Source of the DNA: Martinezella lusitana
Lineage (GTDB): Bacteria; Pseudomonadota; Alphaproteobacteria; Rhizobiales; Rhizobiaceae
Direction: 5' to 3'
Assembly (NCBI RefSeq): GCF_014207095.1
Contig: NZ_JACHBG010000018.1
Coordinates: 1 to 64,000, forward strand
DNA length: 64,000 bases
The notes under the pieces were generated by a model. That model ran no database searches and was not told the origin of the DNA. It saw only the letters and a list, made by a program, of their open reading frames with translations. Shown piece after piece: positions 44,609 through 54,435 of the stretch (positions are counted from its first letter, which is position 1; every line of letters starts with the position of its first letter). Made by a program: the position numbers and the translations under genes.

Positions 44609-46204
44609 ATGGATCGCTTCGATTACATCATCATCGGTGCCGGCAGTGCCGGATGCGTGCTGGCCAACCGGCTCTCGGTTGACCGCAACAACAGGGTGTT
44701 GCTGCTGGAAGCCGGCGGCAACGACAATTACCATTGGATCCATATCCCTGTCGGCTATCTCTACTGCATCAATAACCCCCGTACCGACTGGTGCTTCACC
44801 ACGTCGCCGGAAGCAGGCCTGAATGGCCGCTCGCTGAACTACCCCCGCGGCAAGGTGCTCGGTGGCTGTTCCTCGATCAACGGCATGATCTACATGCGCG
44901 GCCAGGCGCGCGACTACGATCTCTGGCGGCAGCTCGGCTGCGCCGGCTGGGGCTGGGACGATGTGCTGCCCTATTTCGTCAAGTCCGAGGATCACTATCG
45001 CGGCAGGGACGAGATGCACGGCGCCGGCGGCGAATGGCGAGTCGAGAAAGCGCGTGTTCGCTGGGCCGTGCTCGATGCCTTCCAAGCCGCGGCCAGGGAG
45101 GCGGGCATTCCGGAGACGGCTGATTTCAATCGTGGCAACAACGAAGGATCGGGTTATTTCGACGTCAACCAGCGCTCCGGCATCCGCTGGAACACGACGA
45201 AAGCCTTCCTGCGGCCGGCCATGCAGCGTGGCAATCTCACCGTCTACACGAAAGCGCAGGTCCGCCGCCTGATCGTCGAAGACGACGCTATCGCGGGCGT
45301 CGAATTCCAGCATGACGGCGTGGCGAAGCGCGCCTATGCGAACAAGGAGACGGTGCTGTCGGCTGGCTCCATCGGCTCGCCGCATATTCTCGAACTGTCA
45401 GGCATCGGTCACGGCGATGTGTTGAACAAGGCCGGCATCGAGGTGGTGCGCGAGGTCCGGTCCGTCGGCGAAAATCTGCAGGATCATCTGCAGCTTCGCC
45501 TTGCCTACAAGGTGACCGGCGTTCCCACACTGAACGAGAAGGCGACAAGCCTCATCGGCAAGGCGGCGATCGGCCTTGAATATCTGGTTCGCCGCTCAGG
45601 CCCGATGGCGATGGCGCCGAGCCAGCTCGGCATCTTCACGCGTTCCGGCCCCGACAAGGAAACGCCGGACCTGCAATATCACGTGCAGCCGGTCTCGCTC
45701 GACAAGTTCGGCGATCCGGTTCATCCCTTTCCGGCCATCACCGCCAGCGTCTGTAATCTTCGGCCCGAAAGCCGCGGTTCGGTGCATGCGCGCAGTCCTG
45801 ATTTCGCTCTGCAGCCGGCGATCAACCCGAACTATCTTTCCGCTGCGCGAGACCGGGAAATCGCCGTGCGCTCCATTCGCCTGACCAGGCGGATCGTAGC
45901 GCAGCCCTCGTTTGCCCGCTTCAGGCCGGAGGAGTTCAAGCCGGGGCCGGCCTATGAGACGGATGCGGATCTGGAGCGGGCCGCCGGCGATATCGGCACG
46001 ACGATTTTCCATCCAGTCGGCACGTGCCGCATGGGCGGCGACGCGCAAAGTGTGGTCGATCCCCGCCTGCGCTTGCGGGCATTGGCAAAGCTGCGCATCG
46101 CCGATGCCTCCGTCATGCCGTCGATCACATCGGGCAATACCAATTCGCCAACCATCATGATCGCCGAAAAGGCAGCCGAGATGATCCTTGCCGACCACAG
46201 ATGA
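44609..46204 (+). CDS. GMC-family oxidoreductase (choline/alcohol dehydrogenase-like)
   Basis: A 531-residue FAD enzyme of the glucose-methanol-choline family. The ADP-binding motif is YIIIGAGSAGCVLANRLS. GMC signature 1 lies around GKVLGGCSSINGMIYMRG, signature 2 at LSAGSIGSPHILELSGIG, and the catalytic His is in HPVGTCRMG. It oxidises a primary alcohol to an aldehyde. Choline itself is possible, but no betaine-aldehyde dehydrogenase is near. It follows the importer and precedes valine-type enzymes, so an imported branched alcohol or hydroxy compound is a fair guess. Confidence 0.9.
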   Translation: MDRFDYIIIGAGSAGCVLANRLSVDRNNRVLLLEAGGNDNYHWIHIPVGYLYCINNPRTDWCFTTSPEAGLNGRSLNYPRGKVLGGCSSINGMIYMRGQARDYDLWRQLGCAGWGWDDVLPYFVKSEDHYRGRDEMHGAGGEWRVEKARVRWAVLDAFQAAAREAGIPETADFNRGNNEGSGYFDVNQRSGIRWNTTKAFLRPAMQRGNLTVYTKAQVRRLIVEDDAIAGVEFQHDGVAKRAYANKETVLSAGSIGSPHILELSGIGHGDVLNKAGIEVVREVRSVGENLQDHLQLRLAYKVTGVPTLNEKATSLIGKAAIGLEYLVRRSGPMAMAPSQLGIFTRSGPDKETPDLQYHVQPVSLDKFGDPVHPFPAITASVCNLRPESRGSVHARSPDFALQPAINPNYLSAARDREIAVRSIRLTRRIVAQPSFARFRPEEFKPGPAYETDADLERAAGDIGTTIFHPVGTCRMGGDAQSVVDPRLRLRALAKLRIADASVMPSITSGNTNSPTIMIAEKAAEMILADHR

Positions 46205-46243
46205 AACCCTATTCATGGATGGCAGCAAGGACAGGAGATTTGC

Positions 46244-47302
46244 ATGGATACTACGGATGAGGTCATCATCGAGCGGCGCGGATCGGCCGGGATCATCAGG
46301 CTCAATCGCCTGAAGGCGCTGAACAGCCTGACATTGCCGATGGTACGGGTCATCGCTCCGGCCCTGGAGAATTTCGCCACAGATCCAACGATCGCAAGCG
46401 TCATTGTTATGGGCGAGGGCGAGCGCGGCTTTTGCGCGGGAGGTGATATCCGCCTGCTGCATCGGAGCGGCAAGGAAGGCACAGGCGAAGCGGAAACCTT
46501 CTGGCGGGAAGAATTCCTGCTCAACCATGCCATCTCTTGCTACCCAAAACCTTATGTCGTGTTGATGGATGGCATCACCATGGGCGGCGGTGTCGGCCTC
46601 TCGGCGCACGGCAGCCATCGCGTTGTCACCGAGCGCACCCGCCTTGCCATGCCCGAAACTGGCATCGGCTATTTCCCTGATGTCGGCGCCACGTGGCTGC
46701 TACCGCGCGCGCCGGGGGAAGCCGGCACCTGGATGGGACTGACCGGCCTTACCGTCGAAGCTGCCGATGTCATCCATGCCGGTTTTGCCGATCACTATGT
46801 CGCATCCTCGGCGCTGCCGGCACTCATGGATGCGATAGCAGCGCTGCCTGCTGCTGCCTCTGCTGCAGACGTCCATGCTCTGATCCGGACGATGGCGGCG
46901 GATGCCGGCGAAAGCCGGCTTGCGGCAAACCGCGAGGTGATCGACCGCACGTTCTCGGCAGACACAGTGGAAGGGATCTTAGCGGCATTGGCTGGTGAGC
47001 CTGGAGAGTTTGCCGCTGAAGCCGCCGGCGTGATCGCCAGCCGCTCGCCGACCAGCGTGAAGCTGACCTTACGGCTGCTCAGGGCAGGGCGAACGAGCGC
47101 CGATCTTGCCGAATGCCTTAATCGTGAACTCGGTGCCTGCAGGGGCATATTGTATAATCACGATTTCTACGAAGGTGTGCGCGCCGCTGTTATCGACAAG
47201 GATCGCAATCCGAAATGGTCCCCGGCAAGCCTTGCCGACGTCACCGCCGATGATATCGACCGCTTCTTCGTGCCGGCGCAGCCGCCGCTTTTCGCGAGCT
47301 AG
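46244..47302 (+). CDS. 3-hydroxyisobutyryl-CoA hydrolase-like enzyme (enoyl-CoA hydratase family)
   Basis: A 352-residue crotonase-fold protein of the HIBCH type, longer than simple hydratases. Motifs include GERGFCAGGDIRLLHR, MDGITMGGGVGLSAHG, and MPETGIGYFPDVGATWLLPR, the last being typical of the hydrolase group. It releases 3-hydroxyisobutyrate from its CoA ester in valine breakdown. The next gene, 3-hydroxyisobutyrate dehydrogenase, takes the product. It starts 39 bases after the GMC gene behind AGGAG. Confidence 0.9.
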   Translation: MDTTDEVIIERRGSAGIIRLNRLKALNSLTLPMVRVIAPALENFATDPTIASVIVMGEGERGFCAGGDIRLLHRSGKEGTGEAETFWREEFLLNHAISCYPKPYVVLMDGITMGGGVGLSAHGSHRVVTERTRLAMPETGIGYFPDVGATWLLPRAPGEAGTWMGLTGLTVEAADVIHAGFADHYVASSALPALMDAIAALPAAASAADVHALIRTMAADAGESRLAANREVIDRTFSADTVEGILAALAGEPGEFAAEAAGVIASRSPTSVKLTLRLLRAGRTSADLAECLNRELGACRGILYNHDFYEGVRAAVIDKDRNPKWSPASLADVTADDIDRFFVPAQPPLFAS

Positions 47303-47304
47303 AC

Positions 47305-47401
47305 CGGTTCAGCTGATCACGGGATTTCTGAACCGCTCTATCTCACCACTTTAAGCAATTCCGGAACGGAAGGCCGATCTGCGTCTTTCCCGGAATTGCT
47401 T
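47305..47401. repeat. Paired inverted repeats between valine-pathway genes
   Basis: CGGTTCAG (47305-47312) inverts to CTGAACCG (47328-47335). Next to it AAGCAATTCCGG (47353-47364) inverts to CCGGAATTGCTT (47390-47401), both perfect. The second resembles the CCGGAA palindrome at 12817. It may be a mobile intergenic palindrome or a processing site. Confidence 0.6.
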
Positions 47402-47426
47402 CAACCGATCATGGGAGGAAAACATC

Positions 47427-48308
47427 ATGACACGGATCGCATTCATCGGCCTCGGCAACATGGGAGGCCCGATGGCGGCCAATCTGGTCAAGGCGGGCCA
47501 TGCCGTCACCGGGTTCGACCTCTCGCACGATGTGCTGAAGGTGGCCGAAGCGTCGGGAGTAAAACCTGCGGGCGTGCTCACGGAGGCTTTGGCCGACGCG
47601 GAAGTGGTGGTGACCATGCTGCCGAAGGGCCAGCATGTCCTCACCGTTTGGGCCGACGTGCTGCGCTCCGTGCCCAAGGGGACCTTGGTAATCGACAGTT
47701 CCACAATCGACGTCGACAGCGCCCGCAAAGCGCATGCCATGGCAGGCGATGCAGGCTGCCTCTCGCTCGACGCGCCGGTGTCCGGCGGCACGGGCGGCGC
47801 GGCGGCTGGAACGTTGACCTTCATGGCCGGCGGTTCGACGGAAAGCTTTACGGCCGCCAAGCCGCTGCTTGATGTGATGGGCAAGAAGATCGTCCATTGC
47901 GGCGATGCCGGCGCAGGCCAGGCGGCGAAGATCTGCAACAACATGATCCTTGGCATCTCCATGATCGGCGTCTGCGAGGCTTTCGTGCTCGGCGAAAAGC
48001 TCGGCCTCTCGCATCAGGCCCTCTTCGACGTTGCCTCGACTTCGTCCGGCCAGTGCTGGTCGATCAATACCTATTGCCCGGTGCCCGGCCCCGTACCGAC
48101 CTCGCCCGCCAACAATGACTACAAGCCCGGTTTCGCGGCTGCCCTGATGCTCAAGGACCTGCGCCTGTCGCAGGAAGCTGCACTATCGAGCGGCGCGTCG
48201 ACGCCTCTGGGCGCCGAAGCGGCACAACTCTACGCGCTCTTCGAAAAGCTCGGCAATGGCGGCCGCGATTTTTCGGCTATTATCGAGATGTTTCGGGAAG
48301 CGAAGTGA
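47427..48308 (+). CDS. mmsB: 3-hydroxyisobutyrate dehydrogenase
   Basis: A 293-residue NAD-dependent beta-hydroxyacid dehydrogenase that oxidises 3-hydroxyisobutyrate to methylmalonate semialdehyde. Motifs are IAFIGLGNMGGPMAANLVKAGH for NAD binding, DAPVSGGTGGAAAGTLTFMAGG for substrate, and the catalytic Lys168 in GQAAKICNN. GGGAGGAAAACATC precedes the ATG. The partner methylmalonate-semialdehyde dehydrogenase (mmsA) is not in the window. Confidence 0.95.
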   Translation: MTRIAFIGLGNMGGPMAANLVKAGHAVTGFDLSHDVLKVAEASGVKPAGVLTEALADAEVVVTMLPKGQHVLTVWADVLRSVPKGTLVIDSSTIDVDSARKAHAMAGDAGCLSLDAPVSGGTGGAAAGTLTFMAGGSTESFTAAKPLLDVMGKKIVHCGDAGAGQAAKICNNMILGISMIGVCEAFVLGEKLGLSHQALFDVASTSSGQCWSINTYCPVPGPVPTSPANNDYKPGFAAALMLKDLRLSQEAALSSGASTPLGAEAAQLYALFEKLGNGGRDFSAIIEMFREAK

Positions 48309-48323
48309 GGAGTGCCGGTGACA

Positions 48324-48470
48324 GTGAGGGGCGTGAAAAGCTGCCCCTCACCCCGCATGCGGGGAGAGGGGGAGTTATGCCCCACGTAGCTTTCGGTGGC
48401 TGAGGAGCCTGCGGTTTTGCACGATCGTTCCCTCTCCTCGCTTGCGGGGAGAGGGCTAGGGTGAGGGGCT
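48324..48470. repeat. Palindromic mosaic repeat (RIME-like) before UvrD-type gene
   Basis: GTGAGGGGC (48324-48332) inverts to GCCCCTCAC (48343-48351). CCCCGCATGCGGGG (48351-48364) and CCCTCTCC with GGGGAGAGGG (about 48430-48456) form further palindromes, and GTGAGGGGC recurs near 48460. The block is related to that at 44459. Confidence 0.7.
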
Positions 48471-48486
48471 TTTTGGGAGGCTCAAC

Positions 48487-50562
48487 TCACCGCCACATGC
48501 CCCGCATGCGCGCACCCACGTCGACTCGCACCTCTCGCGCCCGAATGGCGGCCGCACTTTCAGCCCGTGCCTGCGGCCAGCCGCAGACCTCAAAGAACTG
48601 CAGCAGCGTCGCCGGAATGAAGCGGGTGCGGGAGGCAAAGACATGCCTGTCGCCCTGCGCATGTTGGCCGTGCACGAAGAAGCGCTGCGGAATGACGAGA
48701 TCGAGATTGTCCTTGGCCCGCGTCATGGCGACATAAAGCAGCCGTCGCTCCTCTTCGATTTCGGCGGATGATCCGACCGCGAGATCGGCGGGGATGCAGC
48801 CGTCGATGGCGTTGAGGATGAAGACCTTCGTCCATTCCTGCCCCTTGGCGGAATGGATGGTCGACAGGATCAGATAGTCTTCGTCGAGCAGCGGCACGCC
48901 GGCCTGATCGCTGGTGGCGTCAGGCGGATCGAGCGTCAGTTCGGTCAGGAAGCGCTCGCGCGAGCCGTAGCCTGCTGCGATCTGCTCCAGCTGGATGAGA
49001 TCCGCCAGTCGCGTCGATGCATCCTCGTGTACCCGCTCCAGATGCGGCTCGTACCATTGCCGAACCAGACCGATTTCGGCCGGCCATCCGGCCCCGCCGC
49101 TTTTGACCTCCCGTATCGTCTCGACGAAAGTGGTCCAGTCGTCTCCCGTGCGGGGCGGCGGCGGCAGCTCGGTCAGCGCCGTGATCGGGCTTGCCTCTTC
49201 GCCGATCTGGTCGAGCACGCGCTGCGCCGTCGAAGGGCCAACGCCAGGCAGCAGCTGCATCAGGCGGAAGCCGGCAACGCGGTCGCGCGGGTTCTGGGCA
49301 AAGCGCAGAGCCGCCAGCATGTCCTTGACATGAGCGCTGTCGAGGAACTTCAGCCCTCCGAACTTGACGAAGGGAATGTTGCGCCGGGTGAGCTCCACTT
49401 CCAGTGGGCCGCTATGGCTTGACGTGCGGAAGAGCACGGCCTGCTGTTTGAGCCTTGCGCCGCCCTCGCGATTTTCCAACACCTGATCAGCGATGTAACG
49501 CGCCTGGTCGGCCTCATCGCGCACCGTGACCAGCCGCGGTCGCTCCGTGCTCTGCCGCTCGGTGCGCAGGTTCTTGGTGAAGCGCTCCGAGGCGAGATCG
49601 ATCACGGCATTGGCGGCGGCAAGGATCGGCTGCGTCGAGCGATAATTGCGGTCGAGCGTGACGATATCGGCCGAGGGCGTGAAGGCCTTCGGGAAATCGA
49701 GAATGTTGCGCACGGTCGCGGCGCGGAAGGAATAGATCGACTGCGCATCGTCTCCGACGACGGTCAATCCTCGGCCGTCCGGCTTCAGGGCCAATAGAAT
49801 GGAGGACTGCAGCCGGTTGGTATCCTGATATTCGTCGACAAGCACATGATCGAAGCGGCTGCCGATATCCTCGGCGATCAGCGGCTCCTGCAGCATATGC
49901 GCCCAGTAGAGCAGCAGGTCGTCGTAATCGAGCACGTTCTGCACCTGCTTCGCCTCGACATAACAGGCGAAGAGATCGCGCAACTGCTGCTCCCACATGG
50001 CGCACCAAGGAAAGTAATCCCGCAGCACGCCATCGAGTGGCGCCTCCGCATTGACGGAGCGGGAGTAGATGGCAAGACACGTCGCCTTGGTCGGGAAACG
50101 GCTTTCGGTCTTGGAAAAGCCGAGGTCGTGACGCGCGAGATTCATCAGATCGGCGCTGTCTTCCCGGTCGTGGATCGTAAAGGCCGGATCGATGCCGATC
50201 TGCTCGGCATAATCCCGCAGCAGGCGCGCGCCGATGCCGTGGAATGTACCCGTCCAGGCAAGCGCATCGGCGGTGATGCCGGCATTCGTACCCAGCACCT
50301 CGCGACAGATCCGCTCGACGCGGCGGCCCATCTCGGCGGCGGCGCGGCGCGAGAATGTCATCAGCAGGATACGGCGCGGATCCGCGCCTTTGACGATCAG
50401 ATGTGCGACGCGATGGGCAAGCGTGTTGGTCTTGCCGGATCCTGCTCCTGCGATGACCAGCAGCGGACCGGCGACATGGCCGTCACCCTCAGTCGTGCCA
50501 TGCTCCACCGCCAGCCGTTGCTCCGGGTTGAGCTTTTCCAGATAGGCTGTGGCAGCGGTCAT
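48487..50562 (-). CDS. UvrD/Rep-like ATP-dependent DNA helicase
   Basis: A 691-residue superfamily 1A helicase. Walker A is GAGSGKT (39-45), motif II is VLVDEYQDTN, motif III is VVGDDAQSIYSFR, and motif VI is LLYVAMTRAKDNL. The ATG at 50562 has AGGAG at proper spacing. The frame extends to 50691 but begins in promoter-like sequence. It is a second-type helicase rather than canonical UvrD, judging by shorter length and a divergent C-terminus. The role is probably in replication-fork repair. Confidence 0.94.
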   Translation of the reverse strand: MTAATAYLEKLNPEQRLAVEHGTTEGDGHVAGPLLVIAGAGSGKTNTLAHRVAHLIVKGADPRRILLMTFSRRAAAEMGRRVERICREVLGTNAGITADALAWTGTFHGIGARLLRDYAEQIGIDPAFTIHDREDSADLMNLARHDLGFSKTESRFPTKATCLAIYSRSVNAEAPLDGVLRDYFPWCAMWEQQLRDLFACYVEAKQVQNVLDYDDLLLYWAHMLQEPLIAEDIGSRFDHVLVDEYQDTNRLQSSILLALKPDGRGLTVVGDDAQSIYSFRAATVRNILDFPKAFTPSADIVTLDRNYRSTQPILAAANAVIDLASERFTKNLRTERQSTERPRLVTVRDEADQARYIADQVLENREGGARLKQQAVLFRTSSHSGPLEVELTRRNIPFVKFGGLKFLDSAHVKDMLAALRFAQNPRDRVAGFRLMQLLPGVGPSTAQRVLDQIGEEASPITALTELPPPPRTGDDWTTFVETIREVKSGGAGWPAEIGLVRQWYEPHLERVHEDASTRLADLIQLEQIAAGYGSRERFLTELTLDPPDATSDQAGVPLLDEDYLILSTIHSAKGQEWTKVFILNAIDGCIPADLAVGSSAEIEEERRLLYVAMTRAKDNLDLVIPQRFFVHGQHAQGDRHVFASRTRFIPATLLQFFEVCGWPQARAESAAAIRAREVRVDVGARMRGMWR

Positions 50563-50835
50563 GAATTCTCCTGAACATGCCGGATTGAATATGGCCAGGC
50601 ACGATCCACGGCGAATCGCATCGGCGAGATTATCCGGACGTTCTATGGATGTTCCGAATCGCCAAAGCCTGTCAAGATTGGGGAGCCGCACGCGGATATG
50701 AGCCTTTGTGCAGGAATCTTATCCGGATTCGCTGAATTCAGGCTCGAAAAGGACTTTCTTCTTTCTTATGTATTATTCTGGCGCGGGGTTTTGAGTTTTT
50801 GGGCGTGGTAGTGCGTAGGATGAAGGTCTCAGGAC

Positions 50836-51711
50836 ATGAACGAAACGATTGCCACTAGGCTGCGTCTGCCTAGCGGGCTGGTGGCTTTACCTGATGGGCG
50901 GTTTGCACTTCTGGAGATGGATGCCAGCCGTCGCTGTCTGAAGATTTTCGAGACCAGCGGCGCATATCGGGAGATCTGCCGGATCGGCGGCAGCCCAAGC
51001 GGAATTGCGCTCGATGGGGACGGGTGCTTCTGGATAGCCGGCGGCCCGGAAAATTCGCTCGTCAGACTTTCGCCGCAAGGTCGCGTGCTGCAAGTGATCG
51101 AAGGCAGCGCAGACGGCCCATTCCTTCATCCGAGTGCACTCGCTTTCGGGCCGGACGGCCTGCTCTATATGACCGATTCCGGCATACGCCTCGATGACCT
51201 CCTCGAAGGCGGCCATATTCATCCCGATTTCTTCAAGGCTGCCTATAATGGCTGCGTCTATCAGATCGACCCCGCCGAGGGTCGCGTCATCAGGGTCCTG
51301 GCGGCTGGCCTGCTTCTGGCAAGCGGCATAGCATTCGACGCTGGCGGTCTGCTTTACTACAGTGAGACGCTGACCGGGAAAATCCACCGGCAGGTCATCG
51401 GCGGCCGGCAGGAACTGTTCGTGCAGTCCATGACGTCACCAGCCATCAATGTCTTGCGCGGGCCGTCCGGTCTCGCCTTCGATCGTACGGGCGTACTGTA
51501 TTGCGCAATGTATGGGCTCGGAGAAATTCTGCTTGTCGATGGCGATGGAAAGAGAACCGGCCATATCCGCACGAACGGTTCGAAGCCCGGCAATATCGCG
51601 TTCACGATCGATGGCAAACATCTGCTCGTCAGCGAACAAGAAAACGATGTCGTTGAAAAAATAACAGCGCCGCGTCCCGGATTACCGCTGCATATGCCGT
51701 CCATTTCGTAG
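50836..51711 (+). CDS. SMP-30/gluconolactonase-like beta-propeller protein
   Basis: A 291-residue protein with repeated strand motifs such as LPSGLVALPDGRF, SPSGIALDGDGCFWIA, HPSALAFGPDGLLYMTDSG and GPSGLAFDRTGVLYCAM. These give a six-bladed propeller of the SMP-30/NHL type. No signal peptide is visible, so it is probably cytoplasmic. Enzymes of this fold hydrolyse lactones or bind metals. The function here is not shown. It is a single gene with AGGA before the ATG. Confidence 0.82.
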   Translation: MNETIATRLRLPSGLVALPDGRFALLEMDASRRCLKIFETSGAYREICRIGGSPSGIALDGDGCFWIAGGPENSLVRLSPQGRVLQVIEGSADGPFLHPSALAFGPDGLLYMTDSGIRLDDLLEGGHIHPDFFKAAYNGCVYQIDPAEGRVIRVLAAGLLLASGIAFDAGGLLYYSETLTGKIHRQVIGGRQELFVQSMTSPAINVLRGPSGLAFDRTGVLYCAMYGLGEILLVDGDGKRTGHIRTNGSKPGNIAFTIDGKHLLVSEQENDVVEKITAPRPGLPLHMPSIS

Positions 51712-51785
51712 AACGGCCCCATCTCTCAGGGTAGTTGGCGGACATGCCCGGTGCCGGGCATGTCCTGTTGCAATCGAGCAGCCGT

Positions 51786-54344
51786 TTATTCCGCGGCAGG
51801 GATCTGCTTGTTGCCCTTGCCCGACTTGCCGTCGGTCGACGACGTATCGTTGGCGGCGGGCTTGGCATGGCGACGGCGCCAGTCGCCAAGGAAGAGCAGG
51901 ATCGGCGCTGCGATGAAGACCGAAGAGGCGCCGGCGACGAGAATGCCGAATACCATCGGGATCGCGAAGCTGGAGACGGCGCTGCCGCCCCAGATCGCCA
52001 TCGGCACCAGCGCCAGGAAAGCGGTGGCGTTGGTATAGAGGCTTCGCGCCAGGGTCTCGTTGATCGACTTGTCGATGATCTCTCGCAGCGGCATCGATTT
52101 GTAGAGCCGCATATTTTCACGCATACGGTCATAGACCACGACCTTGTCGTTCACCGAGTAACCGACGAGCGTCAGGATCGCGGCGATGGCCGTCAGGTTG
52201 AAATCGAGGCCGGTGATCGCGAAGAAGCCGATCGCCTTCGTGATGTCGAGGATCAGCGTGATGATGGCGCCGACCGCGAACGGCCATTCGAAGCGATACC
52301 AGATGTAGAACAGCATCGCGAGGCTGGCGATCACGACCGACAGGATACCGGCCTGGGCAAGCTCGCCCGAAACCTTCGGACCGATGACATCAGTGCCTTC
52401 GATACTCGCGCTCGGGTCGATCTTGACGATCTCTGCCTTGAGCTTGGTCACCGCGGCTGTCTGCGCCTCTTCGCCGCCGTCCTGCCGCTGGGCGCGGACG
52501 AGGAGGCTGTTGTTGTCGCCGAAGGACTGCAGTGCGATTTCGCCGAGGCCGAGCGTGTTCAGGCCCTCGCGGAAAGTCGCCAAATCAGCCGCTTCCTTGG
52601 TCTTGACCGACATCTGGATGCCGCCGCGGAAATCGACGCCATAGTTGAGGCCCGGATGGAAGAACAGGACCACCGAGGCGATCGACAGGATCGCCGAGAC
52701 GGTGACGCCAAAGAAACGGGCCTTCATGAACTGGATGTGCTTGTCATAGGGGCTGAAGGGGATCAGCGGCCTGATGTTGATCACCTTCAGCTTGCGGCGA
52801 CGGGTAATGGCGATCATCACGACGCGCACGAAGGCGACGGAGGTGAACATCGAGATGATGAGGCCGAGACCCATGGTCACGGCAAAGCCGCGAACCGGGC
52901 CGGAGCCAAAGTAGAACAGGATGGCGGCCGCGATCAGGGCCGTCATGTTGCCGTCGATAATCGTCGAATAGGCCTTCCGGAAGCCATTATCGATGGCGGC
53001 GAAGGCGCTCTGGCCCTTGCGGGTTTCTTCGCGGATACGCTCGTTGATGAGAACGTTGGCGTCAACAGCAAGACCGATACCGAGGACGACGCCGGCGATG
53101 CCGGGCAGCGTCAGCGTGGCGCCGACCAGCGTCAGAGCCGAGAAGGTCAGGACCGTGTGGATAAGCAGCGCGACATTCGCGAGGATACCCCAGGAGCCGT
53201 AGAGCACGAAGATGAAGGCGGCAACCAGGACGAAGCCTACCAGGCCGCTATAGATGCCCTTCTGGATCGCATCGGCGCCGAGGTCGGCGCCGACGGTGCG
53301 TTCTTCGATGACAGTCAGCTTGGCGGGCAGGGCGCCTGCGCGCAGCAGGGCTGCAAGCGTGGTGGCGCTGTCGGCGGTGAAGTTGCCGGAGATCTGGCCG
53401 GAACCGCCGGTGATCGGTTCGCGGATATTCGGCGCGCTCAGCACCTTGTTGTCGAGGACGATGGCGAAAGGCTTGCCGACATTTTCGCGGGTGATCTCAG
53501 CGAAACGATTGGCACCGGCGCTGTCGAAGCGGAAAGTGACGAGCGGCTCATGCGTGCTCGGATCGAAGCTGACGCGGGCGTCGGTCAGGCGGTCGCCGGA
53601 CAGTTCGATGCGGTCGAGAACCGGATAGTTGTTGCCCTGCTCGTCCTTCATGATGGTGACGCCAGGCGCCGGATTGTTCGGGTCGGCGTTGTCGGCCAGC
53701 AAGTGGAAGGACATCTTCGCGGTCGAGCCGAGCAGTTCGCGCAGGCGCGACGGATCCTGTGCGCCCGGAAGCTGGACGAGAACGCGGTTGGGGCCGACGC
53801 GCTGGATGGTCGGTTCGGCAACGCCCACCTGGTCGACGCGCTTGCGGATGACTTCAAGGCTCTGCTGGACGGCGGAATCGACGTTGGCGGAAATGCCGGC
53901 CTGCGAGAAGGACATGGCGATCGTCGCGCCGTTCGGCGCGATCGTCAGGTCAGACTGGCCGGCGGAAAGGCCCGAAGTGATCGTGTTGGCCAGCGTCTGC
54001 AGCTGGGTTACCGCCGCGCCGCTCTGCGTGGGGTCGGTAAGCGTCACGACGATCTGGTTGCCGTTGCGGACGATCGAACGGGTCAGGATGTTCTTGTCGC
54101 GCAGCACGCGGCGCGAATCCTGCTGCAGGGACTGCAGCCGGCCATTGGTCAGGTCCTTCTCGTCGACTTCCAGGACGAGATAGGAACCGCCGCGAAGGTC
54201 GAGGCCGAGGGAAACCTGGCTATGCGGCAGCCAGGATGGAATTTTGCTGAGGGCCGACGGCGGAAGCACGTTCGGCAAGGCAATCAGAAAGCCAAGCACG
54301 ATGATCACTGAATATAGTGTCACCAGCCATGGTGAAGTGCGCAT
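51786..54344 (-). CDS. secDF: Protein translocase subunit SecDF (fused)
   Basis: An 852-residue inner-membrane fusion of SecD and SecF, which use the proton gradient to help pull secreted proteins across the membrane. The SecD part shows SLGLDLRGGSYLVLEVD and the SecD-type periplasmic domain. LPGIAGVVLGIGLAVDANVLINERIREE is the conserved helix 4-5 segment. The SecF part begins near FMKARFFGVTVSAIL, with GVDFRGGIQMSVKTKE and YSVNDKVVVYDRMREN. Twelve membrane helices are expected. Many proteobacteria split the two proteins. Rhizobia often carry a fused gene. Confidence 0.97.
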   Translation of the reverse strand: MRTSPWLVTLYSVIIVLGFLIALPNVLPPSALSKIPSWLPHSQVSLGLDLRGGSYLVLEVDEKDLTNGRLQSLQQDSRRVLRDKNILTRSIVRNGNQIVVTLTDPTQSGAAVTQLQTLANTITSGLSAGQSDLTIAPNGATIAMSFSQAGISANVDSAVQQSLEVIRKRVDQVGVAEPTIQRVGPNRVLVQLPGAQDPSRLRELLGSTAKMSFHLLADNADPNNPAPGVTIMKDEQGNNYPVLDRIELSGDRLTDARVSFDPSTHEPLVTFRFDSAGANRFAEITRENVGKPFAIVLDNKVLSAPNIREPITGGSGQISGNFTADSATTLAALLRAGALPAKLTVIEERTVGADLGADAIQKGIYSGLVGFVLVAAFIFVLYGSWGILANVALLIHTVLTFSALTLVGATLTLPGIAGVVLGIGLAVDANVLINERIREETRKGQSAFAAIDNGFRKAYSTIIDGNMTALIAAAILFYFGSGPVRGFAVTMGLGLIISMFTSVAFVRVVMIAITRRRKLKVINIRPLIPFSPYDKHIQFMKARFFGVTVSAILSIASVVLFFHPGLNYGVDFRGGIQMSVKTKEAADLATFREGLNTLGLGEIALQSFGDNNSLLVRAQRQDGGEEAQTAAVTKLKAEIVKIDPSASIEGTDVIGPKVSGELAQAGILSVVIASLAMLFYIWYRFEWPFAVGAIITLILDITKAIGFFAITGLDFNLTAIAAILTLVGYSVNDKVVVYDRMRENMRLYKSMPLREIIDKSINETLARSLYTNATAFLALVPMAIWGGSAVSSFAIPMVFGILVAGASSVFIAAPILLFLGDWRRRHAKPAANDTSSTDGKSGKGNKQIPAAE

Positions 54345-54435
54345 GGGTATGATCCTTGGAAATACGCTGATGCCAACGGTCGGGCCGCTGGCGGAGTTAG
54401 GTCATGTTGGAAATGTGCGCGTCGGCGCGAACGGC

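Noticed and set aside
51735-54311. 858-codon open frame on the + strand opposite secDF
   Set aside because: It is an antisense frame created by high GC content. The minus strand encodes an unmistakable SecDF. The + frame is Asp/Gln/Arg-rich with no known domain.
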